Origin: Chloroflexota bacterium
GTDB lineage: Bacteria > Chloroflexota > Limnocylindria > Limnocylindrales > CSP1-4
DNA: 54,035 nucleotides
Assembly: GCA_016781485.1 (NCBI GenBank)
Contig: JADDQH010000009.1
Coordinates: forward strand, 1 to 54,035
Reading direction: 5' to 3'
Shown: one piece after another, positions 1 to 7,568 of the stretch
Position numbering within the stretch: the first letter of the stretch is position 1
How the letters are laid out: the number at the start of each line of letters is the position of its first letter
Made by a program: the position numbers and the translations under genes
The notes under the pieces: model-generated
The model's database searches: none
What the model was told of the DNA's origin: nothing
What the model saw: the letters and a program-made list of their open reading frames with translations, nothing else

Positions 1-66
1 ACCACGGGTCGTCGGCGCAGCGGGAGATGGATGCCGGCTCGGCGGTCGGGGCGCGGGCGACGGACG

Positions 67-101
67 AAAAGGAAACGCCCCGACCTGGCGGGGTCGGGGC
101 G
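67..101 (-). terminator. intrinsic terminator after trxA
   Basis: A perfect 10-bp stem (76-85 with 92-101) with a 6-nt loop is followed on the minus strand by a broken T tract (TTTCCTTTT, 75 down to 67). It sits about 20 nt past the thioredoxin stop and should end the arsR-trxA transcript. Positions 1-66 show nothing else I can support. Confidence 0.8.
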
Positions 102-122
102 TAAGGGTGTGGCAGGGAAGGG

Positions 123-473
123 CTACGCGGTCGGGTTCGGCGCGAGCTCCGTCAGACCGAACTGCTGCTCGAGCTGCTCGAGCGGCCGGAACCCGATCAC
201 GCCCTTGGGCTGGTCGCCCGGCTTGAAGAACGCGATGGTCGGGATGCTCATGATGTTGAAAGCCTGCGAGATCTGCGGGTTCGCGTCGACGTCGACCTTC
301 ACCACTTCGACGGCACCGGCGTACTTCTCGGCAAGCTTGTCGATCTCCGGCGCGACGAGTTTGCACGGGCCGCACCACGCGGCCCAGAAGTCGACGACGA
401 CCGGCTTGTCGCTGTGGAGCACGAGCTCCTCGAAGTTCGCGTCGGTGCCTTCCTTGATGTTGGGGTGCGTCAT
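123..473 (-). CDS. trxA: thioredoxin
   Basis: Cytosolic thiol-disulfide oxidoreductase of 116 aa, the usual length. The active site WCGPC is present with Cys34 and Cys37, inside the family context DFWAAWCGPCK. The conserved cis-Pro region (MSIPT) follows near residue 76. The ATG start overlaps the stop of the upstream ArsR gene (ATGA) and has a purine-rich AAAGGA 10 nt upstream, so it can be translated by coupling or from its own site. The gene is second in a two-gene operon with an ArsR-type repressor and is followed by a strong terminator. The pairing suggests redox- or thiol-responsive control of thioredoxin, but that is inference. Confidence 0.97.
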   Translation of the reverse strand: MTHPNIKEGTDANFEELVLHSDKPVVVDFWAAWCGPCKLVAPEIDKLAEKYAGAVEVVKVDVDANPQISQAFNIMSIPTIAFFKPGDQPKGVIGFRPLEQLEQQFGLTELAPNPTA

Positions 474-796
474 GTACCTGATGTCCTTTCCCGGTCTGAG
501 CCGGCGATCGTCTGGATGAGCCTGTACGCGTCAAGGACGCGCGGGTCCGCGAGACGGTAGTAGACGGTGCTGCGATCCCGGCGAGCGTCCACCAGCCCCG
601 CGCTCCTCAACACCGCGAGATGCTGGCTCATGTTCGGGACCTGGCAGCCTACCTCCCGCGAGAGCTCGCTTACGGACCGTTCGCCCCTCGCGAGCGTCTC
701 GAGCACGCACAGGCGTTTGGGGTCACCCAGGGCGCGCCCGATCGCAGCGAAGCGCTGCCGTTCGTTCTCAGTGGAGAGAGCCATTCCCGCCGTCAC
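470..796 (-). CDS. ArsR-family HTH regulator
   Basis: Winged-helix DNA-binding protein of 108 aa. The recognition-helix region CQVPNMSQHLAVLRSAGLV and the wing RRDRSTVYYRL are typical of ArsR/SmtB. The classic ELCVCD metal-binding motif is absent. Two cysteines are present: Cys30 in an early helix and Cys51 at the start of the recognition region. They could form a thiol switch, but I cannot show this. The start is GTG at 796; ATG at 784 is an alternative. It is co-transcribed with trxA through an ATGA overlap and is probably autoregulated through the inverted repeat in its promoter. Effector unknown. Confidence 0.9.
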   Translation of the reverse strand: MTAGMALSTENERQRFAAIGRALGDPKRLCVLETLARGERSVSELSREVGCQVPNMSQHLAVLRSAGLVDARRDRSTVYYRLADPRVLDAYRLIQTIAGSDRERTSGT

Positions 797-831
797 GGGG
801 GTATTCTCTCATCAGTTGCGCAAGTACGCAA
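797..831 (-). promoter_or_regulatory. arsR-trxA promoter with operator-like inverted repeat
   Basis: On the minus strand, TTGCGT and GAGAAT (808-803) lie 17 nt apart, and the GAGAAT ends 6 nt before the GTG at 796, so the transcript may be leaderless. An inverted repeat TTGCG-N6-CGCAA (816-831) overlaps the -35/spacer region, where an ArsR repressor would be expected to bind. The operator role is inference. Confidence 0.5.
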
Positions 832-868
832 GCACCGAGGTCGACCGGAGAAAGAACGGGCGCTCGAC

Positions 869-880
869 TACCATCGCCCC
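869..880 (+). promoter_or_regulatory. leaderless-type promoter before the ilvA mini-ORF
   Basis: TACCAT (869-874) ends 6 nt before ATG 881. No Shine-Dalgarno is present and no clear -35 is seen. This matches the -10-to-start spacing found at other first genes in the window. Confidence 0.5.
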
Positions 881-943
881 ATGCCGCGCCCGCACAGACG
901 CGTTCTGACCGCCTGCGGCAGCCCCCTTTCTCGGCGCTGTTGA
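881..943 (+). CDS. 20-codon mini-ORF coupled to threonine dehydratase
   Basis: A short ORF starting at ATG 881, right behind a leaderless-type -10, encodes 20 residues beginning MPRPHRR and ending SRRC. Its TGA (941-943) overlaps the TTG start of the dehydratase as TTGA. The downstream gene has no Shine-Dalgarno, so ribosomes ending here may be the ones that start ilvA. The peptide is rich in Arg and has no run of Ile, Leu, Val or Thr, so classical branched-chain attenuation is not evident. It could be a chance frame. Confidence 0.4.
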   Translation: MPRPHRRVLTACGSPLSRRC

Positions 944-2031
944 GCAGCGCGGGCCCCGAAGGCACGGGGACGCCTGTGGCTCGCGCGTCCCTGCGCGACC
1001 TATCGCCGGGCACGATCAGCACTGCGCGCGAGCGGATCGCGGGGCGGGTCACCCGGACCCCACTGCTCGCCTCACGGACTGCTGCGCGGGAGCTCGAGGC
1101 ACGCCACGGCGTACGGCTGGGCGGTGATGCGCGATGGGGCAACGAGCCGCGCCTGTTCGTCAAGGCCGAGCACCTCCAGGTGACGGGGTCGTTCAAGCCA
1201 CGCGGGATGACGAACCGCCTCTCGAACCTCGCGCCCGATGAGCGCGGTCGTGGGCTGATCACGCTCTCGGCCGGGAATGCCGCTCAGGCGGTGGCCTACG
1301 CCGGCTCGACCCTCGGCGTCCCGGTGACGGTCGTGATGCCCGCGGCCGCGTCAGTCGCCAAAGCGGAGGCCGCTGCGCAGTACGGCGCAGAAGTGATCCT
1401 GTACGGCGAGCACGTGGGTGACACGTTCACGCGGATGCAGGAGCTGCGCGACGAACGGGGGCTCCTGTTCGTCCATCCGTTCGACGACCCGGACATCATC
1501 GCGGGCCACGGGACCGTAGGTCTGGAGATCCTCGCCGACCTTCCGAATGTCGACGTGGTCGTCGTCGGCGTGGGTGGCGGAGGGCTGATCTGTGGGATCG
1601 CGGCGGCGATGAAGCAGACTCGACCCGAGATCCGTGTCTACGGCGTGGAGCCGGAGCGCAGCAACGCCCTGTCGCTCGCGCTTGCCGCCGGCGAGGTCGT
1701 GGACCTGCAGCCGGTCTCGATCGCAGACGGTCTTGCGGCACCGTTCGCAGGCGTCTGGACCCTCGACCTCGCCCGACGGTACGTCGACGCGATCCTGCTC
1801 GTCGACGACGCCACCATCGCGCGTGGGATGCGGTTCGCGCTGGAGCGGATGAAGCAGTTACTGGAGCCGGCAGGCGCCGCCGCACTCGGCGCCGTCCTCG
1901 GGGGGACCGTTCCCCTGGACTCGGGCCAGCGGGTGTGCGTCGTCGCGTCCGGGGGGAACGTCGACCTCGCGCGACTGCCCGCGCTCCTCGCGCTCGCCGA
2001 TGAGGGACCTGTCGTCCCACCCCCTCGCTGA
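940..2031 (+). CDS. threonine/serine dehydratase, PLP fold type II
   Basis: Deaminates threonine (or serine) to the 2-oxo acid and ammonia. The 363-aa chain carries the PLP lysine Lys86 in TGSFKPRG, the SAGNAAQAVA substrate loop and the phosphate-binding glycine loop GVGGGGLICG. There is no C-terminal ACT regulatory domain, so it resembles the short, non-feedback form (TdcB-like) rather than the biosynthetic long IlvA. The TTG start at 940 overlaps the stop of an upstream mini-ORF and has no Shine-Dalgarno. The gene converges with the zincin gene, leaving only 6 nt between the stops. Confidence 0.9.
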   Translation: MSSAGPEGTGTPVARASLRDLSPGTISTARERIAGRVTRTPLLASRTAARELEARHGVRLGGDARWGNEPRLFVKAEHLQVTGSFKPRGMTNRLSNLAPDERGRGLITLSAGNAAQAVAYAGSTLGVPVTVVMPAAASVAKAEAAAQYGAEVILYGEHVGDTFTRMQELRDERGLLFVHPFDDPDIIAGHGTVGLEILADLPNVDVVVVGVGGGGLICGIAAAMKQTRPEIRVYGVEPERSNALSLALAAGEVVDLQPVSIADGLAAPFAGVWTLDLARRYVDAILLVDDATIARGMRFALERMKQLLEPAGAAALGAVLGGTVPLDSGQRVCVVASGGNVDLARLPALLALADEGPVVPPPR

Positions 2032-2037
2032 CCAGGG

Positions 2038-2529
2038 TCAGAGGCCGAGCGCCTCGAGGCGTTCGTCGTCGATGCCGGCGTGGTGCGCGAGCTCGTGCTT
2101 CACGGTCTGGCGGACCTCCTCCGCGAGCTCGTGCGGGTCGGGGAAATCCTCCTCGAGCGGAAGCCGGAAGAGCGTGATCTTGTTGGGGAGCTGTACCCAG
2201 TCGGCGCCATAGAGCGTCGCCGGCGTTCCCTCGTACAGTCCGTAGAGCGTGTCGTCGGGCCCCAGCCGCTGCGCGCGGAGCTGCTCACGTGACGGCTCGT
2301 CCTCGATGACGATCGCGACGTCCTCGAGCAGGCGCCGGATCGGAGGCGGCAGCTCGTCGAGCGCGCCGGCGACGAGCTGCTCGAAGGCGACGTGGCGGCC
2401 GCTTTGGCGGGCTGCTGCACCGGTCCGCTCGAGCCCGAGCCGACTTCCCTGTCCGACCGGTGCTCGTCGCTCGGGGTGACGTCGCGCCTGGGCGCCCCTC
2501 CTACGCAGCGGCATCGCATCTCCAGTCAC
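2038..2529 (-). CDS. zincin-like metallopeptidase family protein
   Basis: Small putative zinc protease of the PF06262 (Zincin_1) type. The HExxH motif is in TVKHELAHHAGIDDERL near the C-terminus, preceded by the family pattern ALDELPPPIRRLLEDVAIVIEDEP and LYGLYEG. About the first 45 residues are basic and not part of the domain, so the start is uncertain: GTG 2529 or ATG 2514, the latter with GGAG 5 nt upstream. The substrate is unknown for the family. It is divergent from the alpha/beta hydrolase. Confidence 0.85.
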   Translation of the reverse strand: MTGDAMPLRRRGAQARRHPERRAPVGQGSRLGLERTGAAARQSGRHVAFEQLVAGALDELPPPIRRLLEDVAIVIEDEPSREQLRAQRLGPDDTLYGLYEGTPATLYGADWVQLPNKITLFRLPLEEDFPDPHELAEEVRQTVKHELAHHAGIDDERLEALGL

Positions 2530-2572
2530 GTGACCCTCGGTCGAGCGCGAACAGCGCGGACTCGAGCGCCCC

Positions 2573-2579
2573 TATGCTA
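2573..2579. promoter_or_regulatory. symmetric divergent -10 (TATGCTA)
   Basis: Forward TATGCT (2573-2578) ends 6 nt before the hydrolase GTG at 2585. The same 7-mer read on the minus strand gives TAGCAT (2579-2574), pointing at the zincin gene. One symmetric element could therefore serve both directions. Confidence 0.5.
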
Positions 2580-2584
2580 GGCGC

Positions 2585-3574
2585 GTGCCGCCGCACGACC
2601 CTGCCCATCCACGTCTCCGAGTCGATCGCGAGGCCGAGCCGGAGTCGCTGGTGGTCAAGCTCGACACCGGCGACCGTATCCACTACCTCGACTGGGGTGG
2701 GCCCTCGGAACAGGACGATGCGCCACTCCCGCCACTCCTCCTGGTACACGGACTCTCGCAGACCGCGTGGATCTGGGCGCCCGTCGCGCGTCGTCTCCGA
2801 GCGGAGACGCGTGTCATCGCCGCCGATCTGCGCGGTCACGGACTATCGGACTCGCCGCCACGCGGCTACGAGCTGGAGTCGCTCGCCTACGACCTGCTGA
2901 CCGTCCTCGTCGCCAACGGCTGGAGCGTCGATGCGGGCGGGCCACCCGTGGTCATCGCGGGGCATGGTCTCGGCGCGATCGTCGCGGTGACGATGGCGGG
3001 GCTGCAGCCGGCGTCGGTCGCCGGGCTCGCGCTGGTGGATGGCGGCTGGGAGGATCTGGAGGAGGCGACGGGTCAGGCTCCGTCCGAGTTCGCGCGGGGG
3101 TTGGCGGAGCCACCGGAGGTGATGAGGACGCTGAGCGCGTACCTCGCCGATCGACGCGACTACGACCCGGGCTCCTGGGATCCCGACCAGGAGCGCGCGG
3201 CGAGGGCGGCAGTCGACGAGAAGTACGCGGGCCACGTGGGGCTGGTGACGCGCCAGTACGTGGTGCAGGGCGCGGTCGAGGCGATGTTCGGGTACCGGCC
3301 ATTGGAGGCGCTCGCCCCGATCTCCGCCCCGCTGGTCTTCGTGGTGGCGGAGTCCGGGTCGGCCGACGATGAGGTCGCGCGCGAACGCCGGCTCGCGCTC
3401 GAGGACGTCCTGCGCGCGCGAAGAGCGGTTGGCGCACGGGATGACCGCGTCGTCAGATACGGTGGCATCGGCCACAACGTGATGCGGTACCGCGCGGACG
3501 AGCTTTCCCAGGAACTCCTTGCCCTCCTCCGGGCGGCCGCTACCAGCGGTGGTACGCGGGGTGGCCCGGCTTGA
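2585..3574 (+). CDS. alpha/beta-hydrolase fold protein lacking the nucleophile
   Basis: A 329-aa alpha/beta-hydrolase fold: HG oxyanion motif LLVHGLSQTAW near residue 55, DLRGHGLSD at 81-89, and a late GGIGHN with His297. The nucleophile elbow, normally GHSxG, reads GHGLG (126-130), so Gly128 replaces the catalytic serine; the codon is GGT. Unless another residue acts, it should not work as a serine hydrolase. It may be a binding or scaffold protein, or use a different chemistry. GTG start with a leaderless-type TATGCT 6 nt upstream. Its 3' end overlaps the convergent thioesterase by 35 bp. Confidence 0.85.
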   Translation: MPPHDPAHPRLRVDREAEPESLVVKLDTGDRIHYLDWGGPSEQDDAPLPPLLLVHGLSQTAWIWAPVARRLRAETRVIAADLRGHGLSDSPPRGYELESLAYDLLTVLVANGWSVDAGGPPVVIAGHGLGAIVAVTMAGLQPASVAGLALVDGGWEDLEEATGQAPSEFARGLAEPPEVMRTLSAYLADRRDYDPGSWDPDQERAARAAVDEKYAGHVGLVTRQYVVQGAVEAMFGYRPLEALAPISAPLVFVVAESGSADDEVARERRLALEDVLRARRAVGARDDRVVRYGGIGHNVMRYRADELSQELLALLRAAATSGGTRGGPA

Positions 3575-4028
3575 CGGCGACGAACGTCCCTCGACACGTC
3601 GCGGTGATGGTCCCCTCGGACTCGAGCGTCGCCTCGACCGTCGCGCTCTCCGCGCCAGATTCCACGACGCGCGCTCGCAGCCGGACCGGTCTCCCGGAGG
3701 GAGTCGGCCGCCGGAGCCGGACCGCGTAGTCCGACGTCACCGTCGTGGGCGGTGTCTCGGCACCCGCCGCGAGCATCAGGTGGTATGCCGCCGTCCAGTT
3801 GCTGTGACAGTCGAGAAGAGTCCCGATGATCCCGCCGTTCAGCGTCCCCGGGAACGCCTCGTGGTATGGCTCCGCCTGCCACTCGGCGACCACTTCGTCG
3901 CCGTTCGGGAAGCTTCCGATCCCCAGCCCGCGCTCGTTCGCGGGACCGCAGCCGAAGCAGATGCTGGCCGGCGCGTACCGCTCCTGGAGGCTGGAACGGC
4001 TGGGGTTCGCGCGCACGCTCTCGGTCAC
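3540..4028 (-). CDS. hotdog-fold thioesterase (PaaI-like)
   Basis: Probable acyl-CoA thioesterase of 162 aa. The N-terminal CFGCGPANERGLGI segment and the helix motif LNGGIIGTLLDCHSNWTA (Asp in the usual acidic position) are typical of this hotdog subfamily. I chose GTG 4028 rather than ATG 4070 because a TAGACT hexamer (4041-4036) ends 7 nt before it, matching the leaderless pattern of neighbours; ATG 4070 would lie upstream of that promoter. Substrate unknown. Confidence 0.85.
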   Translation of the reverse strand: MTESVRANPSRSSLQERYAPASICFGCGPANERGLGIGSFPNGDEVVAEWQAEPYHEAFPGTLNGGIIGTLLDCHSNWTAAYHLMLAAGAETPPTTVTSDYAVRLRRPTPSGRPVRLRARVVESGAESATVEATLESEGTITATCRGTFVAVKPGHPAYHRW

Positions 4029-4035
4029 GCTCGCG

Positions 4036-4070
4036 AGTCTATCGCTCGCTGCGTCCGCCGGGCTTACCAT
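4036..4070. promoter_or_regulatory. divergent leaderless-type promoters, thioesterase / tatA
   Basis: Minus strand: TAGACT (4041-4036), 7 nt before GTG 4028. Plus strand: TACCAT (4065-4070), 8 nt before GTG 4079. Neither start has a Shine-Dalgarno. Confidence 0.5.
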
Positions 4071-4078
4071 TCGCCCCC

Positions 4079-4273
4079 GTGAACGACCTCACCATCCTCC
4101 TCGTCGTCGTGCTGATCGCCGTCCTGTTGTGGCGTGGCCCCACCATGCTGCCCAGGCTCGGAGAGGCACTGGGGTCCGCGGTCCGCGGTATGCGCCGGAC
4201 GGCGCGCGAGAGCCTCGAGCGACGGGATGCGGAGAGCACGGTGCCCGACGAGAGGAGCGGGAGCCGCCGATGA
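4079..4273 (+). CDS. TatA/TatB-like small membrane protein
   Basis: A 64-aa protein with one N-terminal membrane helix (residues 3-17, LTILLVVVLIAVLLW), then RGPTMLPRLGEALGSAVRG, matching the Tat hinge and amphipathic helix (consensus FGPxKLPELGxxLG), then a charged tail. The hinge Phe is replaced (WRGP), and the usual acidic or polar residue at the start of the helix is not obvious. It could be a TatA pore subunit or a paralogue; no tatC is nearby. The GTG start follows a leaderless-type -10, and the stop overlaps folE (ATGA), so it leads the folE transcript. Confidence 0.75.
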   Translation: MNDLTILLVVVLIAVLLWRGPTMLPRLGEALGSAVRGMRRTARESLERRDAESTVPDERSGSRR

Positions 4274-5004
4274 CCGAGCTCCCGGACCACGCCCGGCGAC
4301 TCGTTGCCGAGATCGAGACCGAGCCCGCCGCCGGGGAAGGGGTGCCATCGGACGTGAGCGACGTGGCTGCCAGCAGCTTCGAGGGAGATGGCCGAGGTGC
4401 GGCGGTCGAGAAGGTTTCCGAAGCGGACGTGCTCGCGGGGTCGGTCGCGTCGGCCGTCCGCCGGATCCTCGTCGAGATCGGCGAGGACCCCGACCGCGAT
4501 GGGCTCGCCCGCACCCCGGAGCGCGTCCATCGGATGTACACGGACCTGACCGCGGGGTACCACGTCGATCCCGAGCGGCTGCTGAACGGCGCCATCTTCG
4601 AGGTCGACTACAGCGAGATGGTGGTGGTCAAGGACATCACGTTCCACAGCCTGTGCGAGCACCACCTGCTGCCATTCTTCGGCACGGCAGCAGTCGCGTA
4701 CCTGCCGCAGGCGCGTGTCGTCGGGCTGTCCAAGATCCCGCGCATCGTCGAGATGTACGCGCGACGCCTCCAGGTGCAGGAACGGATGACCCAGCAGATC
4801 GCCGAGTTCCTCGATGAGCGGCTGCAGCCGCAGGGCGTGGGGGTCGTGCTCGAGGCCACCCACCTGTGCACCGCCATGCGCGGCGTCCAGAAGCCCGGGA
4901 CGATGATGACGACATCGGCCGTCCTCGGACTGTTCCGCTCCCGCGACCGGACCCGTGCCGAGTTCCTCGCCCACCTCGCGCGGCGCGCGCCCCTGGCCCC
5001 GTGA
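4270..5004 (+). CDS. folE: GTP cyclohydrolase I
   Basis: Converts GTP to 7,8-dihydroneopterin triphosphate, the first step towards tetrahydrofolate. 244 aa with a poorly conserved N-terminal 50 residues, then the catalytic domain. Zinc ligands Cys129 and His132 ([12 protein letters not shown]) and Cys200 ([13 protein letters not shown]), plus the [11 protein letters not shown] helix, are intact. The ATG at 4270 overlaps the tatA-like stop (ATGA). The 3' end overlaps the dehydrogenase by one base (TGATG). No other folate gene is seen beside it. Confidence 0.97.
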   Translation: MTELPDHARRLVAEIETEPAAGEGVPSDVSDVAASSFEGDGRGAAVEKVSEADVLAGSVASAVRRILVEIGEDPDRDGLARTPERVHRMYTDLTAGYHVDPERLLNGAIFEVDYSEMVVVKDITFHSLCEHHLLPFFGTAAVAYLPQARVVGLSKIPRIVEMYARRLQVQERMTQQIAEFLDERLQPQGVGVVLEATHLCTAMRGVQKPGTMMTTSAVLGLFRSRDRTRAEFLAHLARRAPLAP

Positions 5005-6041
5005 TGCAGGGCGTCCTCCTGCCCGGCGACCGGCGGGTCGAGATCCGGGACTTTCCGGAGCCGGTCCCGGGACACGGGCAGGTCGTGGTGCAGATGCAGG
5101 CGTCGACGATCTGCGGCAGCGACATCCGGGCGATCTATCGCGAGCACCTGGGGGTCGGCCCGGAACGGTACCGAGGGGTGATCGCAGGTCACGAGCCGTC
5201 GGGCCACGTCGTCGAGGTCGGTCCCGGAGTGAAGCGCCTGCAGCCCGGCGACCGCGTCGCGATCTATCACATCGCGGGCTGCGGCGTGTGCGACGAATGC
5301 AGGGCGGGGTACATGATCGGCTGCCACAACGAGCACCGTGCGGCGTATGGCTGGCAGCGCGATGGCGGGCACGCACAGTACCTGCTCGCCGACGAGGTCA
5401 CGTGCCTGCCGCTGCCGGACGAGCTCTCCTACGTCGACGGGGCGTCGAGCGCGTGCAGCTTCGGCACCGCGTACGAGGCCCTGCTGCGGCTCGACGTCAG
5501 CGGGCGTGATCGGCTGCTCGTGACGGGACTCGGCCCGGTCGGGCTCGCCGCGGCGATGCTGGGCCGCGCGATGGGCGCCACGACGATCATCGGGACTGAC
5601 GCCTCGCCCGCGCGGCTTCGGCTCGCGGAGGAGTCGCGGCTCGTGGACCACGTCGTTCCGGCTGACGAGTCGACGCTCGGTGCGGTCCTTGACCTCACCG
5701 GCGGCAAGGGATGCGAGGCGTCGATCGACTGCTCCGGCGCGGCCCCGGCCCGGCTGCTTGCGCTCCAGGGGACGCGCGACTGGGGGCGCTGTGCGTTCGT
5801 CGGGGAAGGCGGGACGGTCTCGTTCGAGCCGTCGCCCGTCCTCATCCACAAGCAGCTGACGCTCTACGGATCGTGGGTCACTTCGCTCGCGCACATGGAG
5901 GAGCTGCTCGACCGCCTCGTCCGCTGGCGGATCCACCCGCACGACGTCGTCACGGACCGGTTCGCGCTCGATCAGGCAGCGGACGCCTACCGGGTCGCCG
6001 ACGAAGGCCAGTCGGGCAAGGTGGCGATCGTCTTCGAGTGA
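5004..6041 (+). CDS. zinc-binding alcohol dehydrogenase (MDR family)
   Basis: Medium-chain dehydrogenase of 345 aa. The catalytic zinc site has Cys in TICGSDI and the GHEPSGHV motif. The structural zinc loop is complete ([15 protein letters not shown]). The Rossmann loop is GLGPVGLAA, followed by an acidic residue in GTDASPARL, which suggests NAD(H). Substrate not recognisable; polyols or threonine are possible. It is the last gene of the tatA-folE unit, with its start overlapping the folE stop. Confidence 0.9.
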   Translation: MQGVLLPGDRRVEIRDFPEPVPGHGQVVVQMQASTICGSDIRAIYREHLGVGPERYRGVIAGHEPSGHVVEVGPGVKRLQPGDRVAIYHIAGCGVCDECRAGYMIGCHNEHRAAYGWQRDGGHAQYLLADEVTCLPLPDELSYVDGASSACSFGTAYEALLRLDVSGRDRLLVTGLGPVGLAAAMLGRAMGATTIIGTDASPARLRLAEESRLVDHVVPADESTLGAVLDLTGGKGCEASIDCSGAAPARLLALQGTRDWGRCAFVGEGGTVSFEPSPVLIHKQLTLYGSWVTSLAHMEELLDRLVRWRIHPHDVVTDRFALDQAADAYRVADEGQSGKVAIVFE

Positions 6042-6063
6042 CGGGGAGCGCTCGAGCGGCGAC

Positions 6064-6075
6064 TATCATCCGGTC
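6064..6075 (+). promoter_or_regulatory. leaderless-type promoter of mcmA2-meaB-hbd
   Basis: TATCAT (6064-6069) followed by 6 nt and ATG 6076; no Shine-Dalgarno. Confidence 0.55.
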
Positions 6076-6486
6076 ATGCCCGAGCGCCCCGTGAAGGTCC
6101 TCATCGCGAAGCCCGGCTTGGATGGTCACGACCGCGGGGCGAAGGTGCTCGCGCGCGGCCTCCGGGACGAGGGGTTCGAGGTCGTGTACACCGGCCTCCG
6201 TCAGACCCCGGAGATGATCGTCACGGCGGCGCTTCAGGAAGACGTCGACGTCGTCGGGCTATCCATCCTGTCCGGCGCGCATATGACGCTCCTGCCCAAG
6301 GTGACGCACGGCCTCCGTGAGGCGGGGTTGGACGACGTGCTCGTGACGGCCGGGGGGATCATCCCGGACGACGACATCCCGGCGCTGATGGACGCCGGGA
6401 TCAGTCGCGTCTTCGGGCCGGGGACGACGATCGGCGAGGTCGCGGACTACATCCGCGCGAACGTCCGACGCGACGACGGCGGCTGA
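6076..6486 (+). CDS. mcmA2: B12-binding small subunit of acyl-CoA mutase
   Basis: Stand-alone cobalamin-binding domain, 136 aa. The DxHxxG motif is DGHDRG (16-21) with lower axial His18, followed by LSILSGAH and [10 protein letters not shown]. In split methylmalonyl-CoA (or hydroxyisobutyryl-type) mutases this subunit pairs with a large catalytic subunit, which is not in this window. It is followed 2 nt later by the MeaB chaperone gene, which supports the mutase assignment. Exact substrate undetermined. Confidence 0.93.
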   Translation: MPERPVKVLIAKPGLDGHDRGAKVLARGLRDEGFEVVYTGLRQTPEMIVTAALQEDVDVVGLSILSGAHMTLLPKVTHGLREAGLDDVLVTAGGIIPDDDIPALMDAGISRVFGPGTTIGEVADYIRANVRRDDGG

Positions 6487-6488
6487 AC

Positions 6489-7568
6489 GTGTCGGCCGAG
6501 AGAGCTGGTCGAGGGCACGACGGACCGGACGGGAAGGAGCACCTCGACCAAGGACCCGAAGCGGGCGAGGGGGGCCGGACCCAGGACCGCGGCCGGGAGC
6601 TGGCCGAGAAGGCGGCGGCGGGGGATCGCCGCTCGCTCTCGCGGTTGCTCACGGAGGTCGAGAACAGGACCAGGGCGGGCGAGTCGGCCCTCCGGCTGCT
6701 CTATCCGCGTGCCGGCGCCGCTCATCTCGTTGGCGTGACCGGCGCACCCGGTTCCGGGAAGAGCACCCTCGTCTCCGCGCTCGTGGGGGAGGCCCGCAAG
6801 GCCGGGCGCCCGGTCGCCGTGCTCGCGATCGATCCGTCCAGCCCGATCACGGGTGGCGCGATCCTGGGTGACAGGGTCCGGATGCAGTCGTACGCCGGCG
6901 ATCGCGACGTGTTCATCAGGTCTATGGCGACACGCGGACATCTCGGCGGCCTCGCCACCTCGACCGCGGCTGCCGCCGCCGTACTCGACGCCGCGGGATT
7001 CCCGCTCATCTTCGTCGAGACCGTCGGCACGGGGCAGAGCGAGGTCGAGGTCGCGGCGATCGCGGACACCACCGTCGTGGTCCAGGCGCCCGAGATGGGC
7101 GACGAGGTGCAGGCGATCAAGGCGGGGTTGCTGGAGGTCGCCGACCTCGTGGTGGTGAACAAGGGCGACCGACCGGGCGCGGACCGAGCGGCGTCGCAAC
7201 TGCGGGGGATGCTGAGCGTGGGAGCACAGCATGACCGGGCGTTCGGCGATCGACCGCGTCCGAAGCGCCCCGAGGTCCTGCTCGCGTCGGCGGTGACCGG
7301 CAAGGGTGTCCCGGAGCTGCTCGCGGCGCTTGACCGACGGCACCTGGCGCGGCTCCGGGCGTCTCCCGAGGGAGGAGCGGGGGAGGCGGCGGAGCGGTCT
7401 CGGCTCGCACGGGCCGAAGCACAACTCGCCGGGATCCTCTCGGAGCGGCTCCGCGATCTGCTGCGCGATGGGGAGCGCGTCGAGACGACACGAGCCACGC
7501 TCCGCGCGATCGCGGCCCACGAGCTCGACCCCTATTCGGCCGCCGACCGACTCCTCGCATCACTGTGA
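6489..7568 (+). CDS. meaB: mutase-associated GTPase MeaB
   Basis: G3E-type GTPase that loads and protects the B12 cofactor of methylmalonyl-CoA mutases. 359 aa with an extended, charged N-terminus of about 40 residues. Walker A GAPGSGKST (85-93), DPSSP switch region, ETVGTGQSE and NKGD specificity motif are all visible. GTG start, 2 nt after the mutase small subunit. The stop overlaps the next gene (GTGA), so the three genes form one unit. Confidence 0.95.
   Translation: MSAERAGRGHDGPDGKEHLDQGPEAGEGGRTQDRGRELAEKAAAGDRRSLSRLLTEVENRTRAGESALRLLYPRAGAAHLVGVTGAPGSGKSTLVSALVGEARKAGRPVAVLAIDPSSPITGGAILGDRVRMQSYAGDRDVFIRSMATRGHLGGLATSTAAAAAVLDAAGFPLIFVETVGTGQSEVEVAAIADTTVVVQAPEMGDEVQAIKAGLLEVADLVVVNKGDRPGADRAASQLRGMLSVGAQHDRAFGDRPRPKRPEVLLASAVTGKGVPELLAALDRRHLARLRASPEGGAGEAAERSRLARAEAQLAGILSERLRDLLRDGERVETTRATLRAIAAHELDPYSAADRLLASL

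Noticed and set aside
4029-4070. Longer thioesterase starting at ATG 4070
   Set aside because: That ATG overlaps the opposite-strand -10 (TACCAT) and lies upstream of the better-placed TAGACT promoter; the extra 14 residues do not look like family sequence.
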